From assembly GCA_016840825.1 (NCBI GenBank), contig JAEORN010000236.1:1-10455 (forward strand): 10,455 bases of DNA, in the 5' to 3' direction. Each line of letters opens with the position of its first letter. The first letter of the stretch is position 1. Made by a program: the position numbers and the translations under genes. Under the pieces are notes generated by a model. It did no database searches and had not been told where the DNA came from. It saw nothing but the letters and a program-made list of their open reading frames with translations. Below, piece by piece: positions 1 through 6,785 of the stretch. Origin of the DNA: Candidatus Thorarchaeota archaeon (GTDB lineage: Archaea > Asgardarchaeota > Thorarchaeia > Thorarchaeales > Thorarchaeaceae).

Positions 1-1010
1 GCCTGAAGGATCAGCTTGTAGGAGAGCTCAACATTCTCCATATTCATCTCAACGACAGCACCAACGCCTTGTTCAGGTGCTATAGCAAGAAGCCCTGCAT
101 AGCCAAACCCACCTCCTGCATGTTCAACGACTTTTACATTCCCCCCTTGAATGATGAAAGAACCGAATCCATACGTGTATCCCTCATCATTCTCAATTTG
201 CGGAGTCATTATCTGATCAACTAGATCCTCTCGAAGGATACGCTCTTCATTGTGTTTCCCCCTATTCAAGAGAAAACGAGTCAAGACAGCGAGGTCCGTT
301 ATGTTCATCCATGCCCCTCCACATCCATAGGCGAATGCAGTACCAATATCGATTGGGATCTCTGGATGTTCGTGACCAGTCACACGATTAGGATTCTTCT
401 TAGCTTCTATGCTTCCATATGTGATTGATATCCCGAGAGGTTTCGCGAGTACCTCATCGACGAACTCAGGGAATGTCTTCCCACTGACCTTCTCTATCGA
501 ATAGGCAACTAGATCCATCCCAATATTAGAGTAGAAGAACTTGGACCCCACCGGACTCTCCAACCAAGTATCGATCACGCTATGGATGTGCTCTTCGAAG
601 GTATGAGGTGAATCATCGCAACAGCTACCAACCCGGGTCATCTGCGGGAGCCCAGATTGATGTGAGAGAAGATGTCTGAATGTGATTTTATCACCTTCAT
701 CTGGTCCCCAGCGGCTTTTCACTTTGAATTCTGGAAAGTATTGAATAAGATGGTCATCAAGGCCGATGAGACCTTTTTGGACAGCGCACATGAACACTAT
801 GGCATTGATGAGCTTGCTTGTCGATTGAATGGAGAAGAGGGTTTCCTTGTTAACTTGCTTGTTCTTCGTCCTGTCCAGATGTCCAAATACTTCACTCCAG
901 ATTACCTCATCCATCGTCACTATTGTCATAGCAAGTCCTGTAGGCCCTTGCTCTGACATTGCTTTATGGATTGATTCACGCATCGATTCTACTATATGTT
1001 CCTTAGTCAT
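1..1010 (-). CDS. Class C beta-lactamase-fold serine hydrolase (penicillin-binding protein-like), 3' end cut by window edge
   Basis: I translated the minus strand from ATG at 1010 and found an open frame of 336 codons running off the left edge. Three class C beta-lactamase/DD-peptidase signatures are present in order and at normal spacing: S-T-S-K at residues 63-66 (nucleophile Ser63, Lys66), Y-S-N at 160-162 and H-A-G near 297-299. The family-typical HLLSHQSGL stretch lies at 113-121. There is no signal peptide or membrane segment at the N-terminus, so the protein is probably cytosolic and more likely an esterase or peptidase-like hydrolase than a true beta-lactamase; the substrate cannot be read from the sequence. 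An AGGGTGAT ribosome site (1019-1026), 8 nt upstream, supports this start; an ATG at 1020 opens only a five-codon frame. It is divergent from the DUF3795 gene. Only the C-terminal end is missing. Confidence 0.93.
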   Translation of the reverse strand, partial: MTKEHIVESMRESIHKAMSEQGPTGLAMTIVTMDEVIWSEVFGHLDRTKNKQVNKETLFSIQSTSKLINAIVFMCAVQKGLIGLDDHLIQYFPEFKVKSRWGPDEGDKITFRHLLSHQSGLPQMTRVGSCCDDSPHTFEEHIHSVIDTWLESPVGSKFFYSNIGMDLVAYSIEKVSGKTFPEFVDEVLAKPLGISITYGSIEAKKNPNRVTGHEHPEIPIDIGTAFAYGCGGAWMNITDLAVLTRFLLNRGKHNEERILREDLVDQIMTPQIENDEGYTYGFGSFIIQGGNVKVVEHAGGGFGYAGLLAIAPEQGVGAVVEMNMENVELSYKLILQ

Positions 1011-1216
1011 TCTGATTCATCACCCTGCAAATAGGTTGGTTCTTGACAGTGAATGACAGAAAAATTCTCAGCTCGGAAAAACCAAGAATTATTAGTATTA
1101 ACTTAGAATGATATCAATCAAATCTTTCACTCTGAAAATTTAAAACCTCATCAATTTTGAAGCAGCTTTTTCGTGGAGTGTAAGAATTATTTACAACACG
1201 CTTCTCTGTAGAAGGT
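1011..1216. promoter_or_regulatory. Divergent intergenic region with promoters for both flanking genes
   Basis: This 206-bp AT-rich gap separates two divergent genes and so should hold both promoters. For the plus-strand gene, candidate TATA elements are TTTAAAA (about 1139-1145) and the weaker AATTATTTAC (about 1185-1194); the latter would place transcription close to the ATG and give an almost leaderless mRNA. For the minus-strand gene, the AT-rich block at about 1087-1103 (TTAATACTAATAA on that strand) is the likeliest TATA. A near-palindrome, GAATGATATCAATC (1106-1119), lies in the middle. Element positions are inferred by eye. Confidence 0.45.
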
Positions 1217-1555
1217 ATGAAAATCTCCCGTCTGCATGCATGCGGAGCATATTGTGACGATTGTCCAAGCTACAAAGGAAAAGAAGCACCTGCCTGTGAG
1301 GGATGTATCGAAACTAGAGGTAATCCTTGGTGGGGCGAATGCAAGCTCTTCAAATGTGCATCTGACAAGGGTGTTTCTTTCTGTGGGGCTTGCGATGACT
1401 TTCCTTGTGAAATCTCTGTCACCCATTTCGATCCTGATAATCCCGTTGGACAAAGGAATGCTATAGTAAGAATTGGCATCCAAGCATATCGAGCAAAGCA
1501 CGGAGATGAGAAAGCTCTTGAGTTGGCAGAGAAACTCCGCTCTCTTAAAGACTAG
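1217..1555 (+). CDS. DUF3795 family cysteine-rich protein
   Basis: This 112-residue protein has ten cysteines in its first 64 residues: 9, 13, 16, 27, 30, 42, 47, 56, 59 and 64. The pattern CGxYCxxC near the start, then CxxC, then CxxCxxFPCE matches DUF3795, a family widespread in archaea and anaerobic bacteria whose biochemical role is not established. The cysteine spacing suggests metal binding (zinc or an iron-sulfur cluster), but that is inference. The C-terminus (about 70-112) is a charged helical tail. The length is usual for the family. No alternative start exists, because an in-frame TAA lies at 1181 with no ATG between. The ribosome site is poor (AAGGT abuts the ATG), so translation may be leaderless or nearly so. 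There is no signal peptide, so it is probably cytosolic. Confidence 0.85.
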   Translation: MKISRLHACGAYCDDCPSYKGKEAPACEGCIETRGNPWWGECKLFKCASDKGVSFCGACDDFPCEISVTHFDPDNPVGQRNAIVRIGIQAYRAKHGDEKALELAEKLRSLKD

Positions 1556-1624
1556 ACTCGGACTATTAGTAGCTAGTTCTAAATCCTTATGAGATAATTC
1601 CCAAAGTATCAATAGGAGACGCGC

Positions 1625-2410
1625 ATGGAAGAATCGGAAGAAGTGCAACGTATCTGGAGCATCCGCGAGCACATAGATGAGATCGAGAGTATCAAGGACA
1701 GGATTCTTGAACTTTCAGATATTGATGAAATGTGGAAGAGTGATGTTAAGGACCTCTATTTTCATATCGTATCATCATGGCAATTGCTAAAGTCATGTCC
1801 TTCACTGGAAGGTGTGACTCTTGAAGAGCGAGCCTTCAATGCTAAGAGCTATCTTGAATTGGCAAAGGACAAGTATGCTCAAGTCCAAAGCGAATTGAAG
1901 GCAATATCTGGGACAAACGCGGTAACGCTTGGAGGGCAACTCGAACGTGCATTCATCCTCTTCTCCGCGTCTGTAATGGACGCTCTTGAACTATATCTTT
2001 CAGAGCCGGTAGAAAACCCTCCTGACAAGATAGTCCGAAAGGAAGGACCCATGGAATTCTACTTGGATTGCTCAATCTGCGGAGCTACCGCCATAGGCAT
2101 CATTGCGAGTTCGAATCCAGAAGAAGGCTCAGAGTATATCGTCTACAAAGGCATCACGTCAGGTAGGAATCTCGATATGAAATCAAATCGCCATATCTTT
2201 GACTTCCTTGAACAGGGGAACCTGAAGTCTTTGCATGAGTATCTTCAAGAGAATACGTTTCTTGAGGATGGTATCGATGGATATTGTCCCAAGTGCGATA
2301 CCATCTATTGTGGACATCATCTTGACATGGAAGTAGTCTATGACGATGGCTTCTACGATTGTACCTATGGCACCTGTCCTGAAGGTCATCGCAGAATCAT
2401 TGATGATTAG
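1625..2410 (+). CDS. Unrecognised protein with helical N-terminal half and Cys/His-rich, probably zinc-binding C-terminal half
   Basis: I do not recognise this 261-residue protein. Residues 1-125 are rich in Glu, Lys and Leu and look alpha-helical, without membrane segments or signal peptide. The C-terminal half carries spaced metal-ligand candidates: C149-x2-C152, C221-x2-C224, C229, H231-H232, C246-x4-C251 and H255. The pairs 149/152 and 221/224 look like the two halves of one zinc ribbon, split by about 70 residues that include a helical stretch; the remaining Cys/His could form a second site. The start is well supported by AGGAG (1614-1618) six nt before the ATG. It lies 69 bp after the DUF3795 gene on the same strand, so cotranscription is possible. 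A nucleic-acid or protein-binding role is conceivable but not shown. Confidence 0.8.
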   Translation: MEESEEVQRIWSIREHIDEIESIKDRILELSDIDEMWKSDVKDLYFHIVSSWQLLKSCPSLEGVTLEERAFNAKSYLELAKDKYAQVQSELKAISGTNAVTLGGQLERAFILFSASVMDALELYLSEPVENPPDKIVRKEGPMEFYLDCSICGATAIGIIASSNPEEGSEYIVYKGITSGRNLDMKSNRHIFDFLEQGNLKSLHEYLQENTFLEDGIDGYCPKCDTIYCGHHLDMEVVYDDGFYDCTYGTCPEGHRRIIDD

Positions 2411-2550
2411 GCAGCAATCGCTACTCTTCTGAGAATTATCTGGCTTTGGGAAGACGACATGAACTAATCTATCAAAAATTAGGCCTTCAATCGAAGAATC
2501 TGTTATTGCCTGCACGTCAGTCAGTGCGTACGAGTTTCATTTACCATCAT

Positions 2551-2559
2551 AATTTATAA
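2551..2559 (+). promoter_or_regulatory. TATA box of the secreted EEP/lamin-tail gene
   Basis: AATTTATAA is a close match to the archaeal TATA consensus. It sits about 65 bp before the start codon, which predicts transcription starting near 2580 and a leader of about 40 nt that includes the AGGAGG site. Confidence 0.65.
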
Positions 2560-2574
2560 CGAAATCGAATTTCG
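2560..2574. promoter_or_regulatory. Palindromic operator candidate directly after the TATA box
   Basis: CGAAAT-CGA-ATTTCG is a perfect 6-3-6 inverted repeat touching the 3' edge of the TATA box, a position where bound repressor would block polymerase recruitment. A related palindrome occupies the equivalent place at 6733-6747. The regulator is unknown. Confidence 0.5.
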
Positions 2575-2583
2575 ATGTAATCT

Positions 2584-2596
2584 GTAGCTAGGCTAC
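2584..2596. promoter_or_regulatory. Second short palindrome near the predicted transcription start
   Basis: GTAGC-TAG-GCTAC is a perfect 5-3-5 inverted repeat in the predicted early leader of the secreted-protein gene. It could be a second operator half-complex or a small 5' leader hairpin; it is short enough to occur by chance. Confidence 0.25.
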
Positions 2597-2622
2597 TTCG
2601 CACGCGTTAGGAGGCATAGGTA

Positions 2623-5600
2623 TTGAATCACAAAAGAGTAGGTATTCTATTAGTCTTATCATTTCTGATGCTAAGTGTCGCATTTACCACCACTGCAGAT
2701 GCTTGTGGGCATCATTGGAGATGGAGGTGGAGACGTGACATCACACCACCAATTGTTACAATCGATACTCCAGAAGAAGGTGAAATCGTAACTGGTTCAG
2801 TCACGATCTCGTTTTCTGCAGAAGATAGAAGCAGGATTCGTTTCTACCAGATTCTTGTTGATGATATAGTAAGAGCTTGGACGCGAGTGTACGAGTGGAA
2901 TACAACACTTGAGCTAGATGGAGAGCATACAATCACCTGCAAAGCCATGGACCAATTTCGAAATTGGGGTGAAACATCTGTCATAGTCACAGTTGACAAT
3001 ACATTTGGTGCATTCAAGGTCATGAGCTATAACATTGAAGCTTCTGGATCAAATGCGGATTGGAAGCAGGTGGTAAAAGAGGAGAATCCTGATATTCTCG
3101 TTCTTATCGAAACTGGTACATGGGATGACAATGAAGATTATATTCTAAATCAAGTCATTGACGAGTTCAATACATACTTCCTTGATGAACTACCATACGA
3201 AGGATTCTGTGCACAGGATATCCAGTATGATACTAGTGGGGCAACAATCCTTAGTCGATTCCCTATTGTTTCATTCAATCAGATTCCTATAGTGCCCCTT
3301 GATGACGCCACTCAATATGATGTCACCCATGATTTCGTAGAAGCTGTTGTTACAATTGATGGAAGTGATGTGCATATCTTTGGTGCCCACCTTAAGGCAA
3401 TGTCTGGAGCTGAGAATGAATATCGTAGAGAGCGTGAAACCGAAGGAATCATCAATTATATGGATGGTCTGGGTAATGTGCCTATCATGTATATGGGCGA
3501 TCTTAACTCATTCTCACCAGATGATATAGGTGATCTTGCACCGCTAGGTGATCTTGGCTATGGACCAATGACGATGAAGATCCATCCAGAAGATCCAATC
3601 TATGGTCAGTACTCGTCTACAGTTCACAACTTCACAGATGTATTCAGGACTTTGAATCCAACTGATCCTGGTTACTCCTATGGTCATCAGGATGAGCAAT
3701 ATCTCTCACGTATCGATTTCATAGTAGTGAACTCGTACTTCGTTGACAAATTGATCAATTCGACTGTTGGAGATACTGCAACCGCTGACACTGGTTCTGA
3801 CCACTACCCTGTTGATGTATTCGTTACCTTGGACAATCCAATCGAGCCTGATGCCATTCCACCTGCACAGGTCACAGGTTTGACTGCAACTACCATAAGC
3901 ATGTCACAGATCGATCTATCTTGGGATGCGAATCTTGAGTCTGATATCTCTCACTATAGAGTCTATCGCGACGGGACAATGATTGCCCAAGTTATTGGTA
4001 ATTCATATAGCAATGTAGGACTCGATCCCCTTACTGAATATACCTATGAAGTTTCAGCAGTCGATACGAGTATCAATGAAGGATTGAAATCTGATCCAGT
4101 TTCTGCTATGACTGAAGAAGGTGGCGATGCCGACCTTGTCTTGATCAATGAGTTCCTTCCCGATCCCAACACCCTCTGGACTGAGGAATGGGTTGAATTG
4201 TATAATCCACAGGCTCTGGATGCTGATTTGTCGGGCTATATCCTTGATGATATCACTAGCGGCGGTACAAGTCCATATTCTATCCCTGCCGGGACGGTTA
4301 TCCCTGGATATGGCTATCTTGTCCTCTATCAAGGTGCCACTGGCGTAGGACTGAATAATGCTGGTGACACAGTAAATCTGCTGAAACCTGATGGTGTTAC
4401 GGTCATTGATTTCTATACATACACCTCATCCTCTGATGATATCAGCTATGGTAGAGAATCAGATGGTTCACCTATTTGGATAACATTTGACACACCAACT
4501 CCAGGAGCCGCAAACATCATCGTCTTGCCGAATGGTGACTCTGTGCTAATCAATGAGTTTCTACCAGATCCGAACACGCTCTGGACAGAAGAATGGATCG
4601 AGCTATACAACCCACTGGATTCCACAGTGAATGTATCTGGTTATGTCCTCGACGATATAACAACGGGTGGCACTGCCCCCTATACTATCCCCTTCGGTAC
4701 AACAATCCCAGCTCATGGGTTCCTTGTTCTCTACCAAAGTATTACAGGAATCGGACTCAACAATGCTGGCGACACAGTCAACTACCTCATGCCTGATGGT
4801 ACTACAGTACTCGACTCCTATACATATACGTCATCTTCTGACGATATTAGCTATGGACGAGAAACTGACGGGTCCTCCATTTGGACAACCTTCGATGCAC
4901 CTACTCCAGGTGCAACAAACGGAGTTGGCTCGAACAATGGGGACTTCATTCTCATCAATGAGTTCCTACCTGATCCGAACACACTCTTTACTGAAGAATG
5001 GATTGAGCTGTATAATCCTCTGGATGTCGAAGTCGATATCTCTGGCTACGTTCTGGATGACATAACGACTGGCGGAACAGCAGCATATACTATACCTCTC
5101 GGAACAACGATTCCTGCCTACGGGTTCATAGTCTTCTATCAGAGTACAACGGGTCTTGCTTTGAACAACGATGGGGATACAGTGAACTACATCAAACCAG
5201 ATGGCACGACTATAATTGATACTTACACCTACACTTCATCTGCCGATGACATTAGCTATGGCCGGGAAACAGATGGTGCGTCTATCTGGACCACGTTTGA
5301 TACACCGACGCCTGGAGCATCGAATGGAGCAGGAACCGGCAATGGAGACCTGATTGTCATCAACGAGTTTCTTCCCGATCCTAATACGCTCTTCACAGAG
5401 GAATGGATTGAGCTGTATAATCCTCTATCTGTTGATGTTGACCTCTCTGGATACATCCTTGATGATATTACAACCGGAGGAACAGCTGCCTACATTATCC
5501 CATTAGGAACTGTCATTCCTGCTTTCGGTTTCCTTGTGTTCTATCAAAGCACAACGAACCTAGCTTTGAATAATGATGGCGATACTGTGAATTATATCAA

Positions 5601-6600
5601 TCCGGATGGTGTCACAGTCATTGACAGCTATAGTTACACAAGCTCCGCAGATGATATCAGCTATGGTCGCGAAACAGATGGCTCTTCAACTTGGGTTACA
5701 TTTGATACTCCGACTCCTGGTACATCCAATGTCATATCTATGACCAATGGAGATGCAGTGCTCATCAATGAATTCTTGCCAGATCCTAACACGCTATGGA
5801 CAGAGGAATGGATTGAGCTGTACAACCCACTCGGTGAAGTAGTTGATGTATCTGGGTATGTGCTGGATGATTTGATTGGAGGAGGTACCAGTCCATACAC
5901 GATTCCTGCAGGTACGATAGTTCCTGCATATGGATTTGTAGTGTTTTACCAAGGCGTGACTGGTATTGGACTAAACAATGCTGGAGATACAGTGAACTAC
6001 CTGATGCCTGATGGCGTTACAATACTTGATACATTCAGTTACAGCTCCTCTGCTGATGATATTAGCTACGGTCGGGAAACAGATGGCTCCTCCACATGGA
6101 TTACTTTTGACACTCCCACACCCGGTGAATCAAATGGTGGTATTGTGGGTTCAGGCGATTCGATTGTGATTAATGAGTTTCTCCCAGACCCCAACACCCT
6201 GTATACAGAGGAATGGATCGAGTTCTACAATCCACTTGATGTAGCAGTTGACCTCTCTGGATATATCATCGATGATATCACAACTGGAGGGACTGCAGCA
6301 TATACGATTCCTGCAGGGACAATTATTCCTGCTCACGGATTCCTAGTCTTCTACCAAAGTGTTACAAACATCGCGTTGAACAATGCAGGTGATACTGTGA
6401 ACTACATCAATCCTGATGGAATCACTGTACTCGATTCGTATGTCTACACATCGTCCGCGGATGATATTAGCTACGGACGAGAGATTGATGGAGGTGCAAC
6501 GTGGACGACATTCTCTACACCAACGCCTGGCACATCAAATGGTACGACGACAACATCTGGTGGTCTTATAGTACTCTCAATTATCACTAAGCAGCAATAA
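2623..6600 (+). CDS. Secreted EEP-family nuclease/phosphatase with Ig-like, fibronectin III and six lamin-tail domains
   Basis: Residues 1-27 form a Sec signal peptide. An Ig-like domain follows (about 40-128), then an endonuclease/exonuclease/phosphatase domain (about 132-401) with every expected catalytic residue: Asn137 (YNIE), Glu163, His256 (GAHL), Asp293 and Asn295 (GDLN), Asp365 (RIDF) and Asp393-His394 (SDHYP). A fibronectin III domain (about 412-500) leads into six lamin-tail domains of 135 residues each (504-1313). Active EEP domains are Mg-dependent phosphodiesterases, and bacterial extracellular nucleases also join EEP to lamin-tail domains, so extracellular DNA or phosphoester cleavage is the likeliest role. 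The TTG start is set by AGGAGG (2609-2614), 8 nt upstream, and gives an intact signal peptide. Two oddities stand out: a WRWRWRR patch (32-38) after the signal peptide, and no C-terminal membrane anchor or sorting motif. The lamin-tail repeats probably mediate surface or matrix binding. Confidence 0.93.
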   Translation: MNHKRVGILLVLSFLMLSVAFTTTADACGHHWRWRWRRDITPPIVTIDTPEEGEIVTGSVTISFSAEDRSRIRFYQILVDDIVRAWTRVYEWNTTLELDGEHTITCKAMDQFRNWGETSVIVTVDNTFGAFKVMSYNIEASGSNADWKQVVKEENPDILVLIETGTWDDNEDYILNQVIDEFNTYFLDELPYEGFCAQDIQYDTSGATILSRFPIVSFNQIPIVPLDDATQYDVTHDFVEAVVTIDGSDVHIFGAHLKAMSGAENEYRRERETEGIINYMDGLGNVPIMYMGDLNSFSPDDIGDLAPLGDLGYGPMTMKIHPEDPIYGQYSSTVHNFTDVFRTLNPTDPGYSYGHQDEQYLSRIDFIVVNSYFVDKLINSTVGDTATADTGSDHYPVDVFVTLDNPIEPDAIPPAQVTGLTATTISMSQIDLSWDANLESDISHYRVYRDGTMIAQVIGNSYSNVGLDPLTEYTYEVSAVDTSINEGLKSDPVSAMTEEGGDADLVLINEFLPDPNTLWTEEWVELYNPQALDADLSGYILDDITSGGTSPYSIPAGTVIPGYGYLVLYQGATGVGLNNAGDTVNLLKPDGVTVIDFYTYTSSSDDISYGRESDGSPIWITFDTPTPGAANIIVLPNGDSVLINEFLPDPNTLWTEEWIELYNPLDSTVNVSGYVLDDITTGGTAPYTIPFGTTIPAHGFLVLYQSITGIGLNNAGDTVNYLMPDGTTVLDSYTYTSSSDDISYGRETDGSSIWTTFDAPTPGATNGVGSNNGDFILINEFLPDPNTLFTEEWIELYNPLDVEVDISGYVLDDITTGGTAAYTIPLGTTIPAYGFIVFYQSTTGLALNNDGDTVNYIKPDGTTIIDTYTYTSSADDISYGRETDGASIWTTFDTPTPGASNGAGTGNGDLIVINEFLPDPNTLFTEEWIELYNPLSVDVDLSGYILDDITTGGTAAYIIPLGTVIPAFGFLVFYQSTTNLALNNDGDTVNYINPDGVTVIDSYSYTSSADDISYGRETDGSSTWVTFDTPTPGTSNVISMTNGDAVLINEFLPDPNTLWTEEWIELYNPLGEVVDVSGYVLDDLIGGGTSPYTIPAGTIVPAYGFVVFYQGVTGIGLNNAGDTVNYLMPDGVTILDTFSYSSSADDISYGRETDGSSTWITFDTPTPGESNGGIVGSGDSIVINEFLPDPNTLYTEEWIEFYNPLDVAVDLSGYIIDDITTGGTAAYTIPAGTIIPAHGFLVFYQSVTNIALNNAGDTVNYINPDGITVLDSYVYTSSADDISYGREIDGGATWTTFSTPTPGTSNGTTTTSGGLIVLSIITKQQ
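4132..6561 (+). repeat. Six tandem lamin-tail domain units of exactly 405 bp
   Basis: Units begin at 4132, 4537, 4942, 5347, 5752 and 6157, each 135 codons, with no insertion or deletion between them. Each has INEFLPDPNTL, TEEW, YNPL, a GGT-x-x-Y-x-IP segment, LNN-x-GDTVN, DDISYGRE-x-DG and a TPTPG end, followed by a short variable linker rich in Gly, Asn and Ser. This is the lamin-tail (LTD) beta-sandwich pattern. The protein is strongly conserved between units but the codons are not, for example Leu of FLPD is ctt, cta, cta, ctt, ttg, ctc in order. The aromatic before TEEW varies as W, W, F, F, W, Y. Confidence 0.93.
6562..6597 (+). other. Possible remnant of a seventh lamin-tail unit at the C-terminus
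   Basis: The last residues, GGLIVLSII..., fall in exact 405-bp register with the unit starts (6157 + 405 = 6562) and resemble the GDLIVIN opening of unit 4. After five or so residues the resemblance stops and the frame ends at TAA 6598. This suggests the array once continued or was trimmed; a chance match of a short hydrophobic strand is possible. Confidence 0.4.
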
Positions 6601-6627
6601 TATGCAAATAACGTAGCATGGCTATTG

Positions 6628-6650
6628 AGAAGGGGTTTCCTACCCCTTCT
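6628..6650 (+). terminator. Hairpin terminator after the secreted-protein gene
   Basis: AGAAGGGGT (6628-6636) pairs perfectly with ACCCCTTCT (6642-6650) around a 5-nt loop, and is followed by the T-rich ATTTTATTT. It lies 28 bp after the stop codon. Archaeal termination relies mainly on the T-tract, which is present but interrupted. Confidence 0.6.
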
Positions 6651-6723
6651 ATTTTATTTGCAAACACAACACTGTTTCGTGAATTCCAACAAGAAAACAT
6701 GACCAGCACGATTGATTAGAATC

Positions 6724-6730
6724 TTTATAG
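6724..6730 (+). promoter_or_regulatory. TATA box of the YdjM-like gene
   Basis: TTTATAG in an AT-rich context, 56 bp before the start codon, predicts transcription from about 6752 and a leader of about 35 nt carrying the AGGTGAG ribosome site (6774-6780). Confidence 0.55.
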
Positions 6731-6732
6731 GC

Positions 6733-6747
6733 AGATATAGAATATCT
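6733..6747. promoter_or_regulatory. Palindromic operator candidate after the TATA box, related to 2560-2574
   Basis: AGATAT-AGA-ATATCT is a perfect 6-3-6 inverted repeat starting 2 bp after the TATA box. It agrees with the palindrome at 2560-2574 at ten of fifteen positions, giving the joint pattern GAWATnGAATWTC; four of the five differences are symmetric pairs, as expected for a dimer-bound operator. Confidence 0.5.
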
Positions 6748-6785
6748 ACCAATCAATTCACTTTTCGAGTTGTAGGTGAGATTAA

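Noticed and set aside
672..1056. Plus-strand open frames at 672-956 and 829-1056
   Set aside because: They lie antisense to the serine hydrolase, whose minus-strand frame carries all catalytic motifs; their translations show no family features.
1187..1672. Minus-strand open frame of 161 codons
   Set aside because: It is antisense to the DUF3795 gene and its flanks. The plus strand has a clear cysteine pattern, whereas this translation is featureless.
2704..2712. Lipoprotein attachment at Cys28
   Set aside because: The residues before it (T-A-D-A) lack the Leu and small residue pattern of a lipobox; kept only as a remote possibility.
4054..6336. Several short open frames on both strands within the lamin-tail repeats
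   Set aside because: They recur with the 405-bp period and are shadows of the repeat coding frame.
4132..6561. CRISPR or transposon origin for the repeats
   Set aside because: The repeats are 405 bp, fully coding, in frame and domain-sized, without spacers, terminal inverted repeats or a transposase.
6541..6660. Frameshift hiding a C-terminal membrane anchor
   Set aside because: Neither of the other two frames downstream encodes a hydrophobic segment, so a simple frameshift does not explain the missing anchor.
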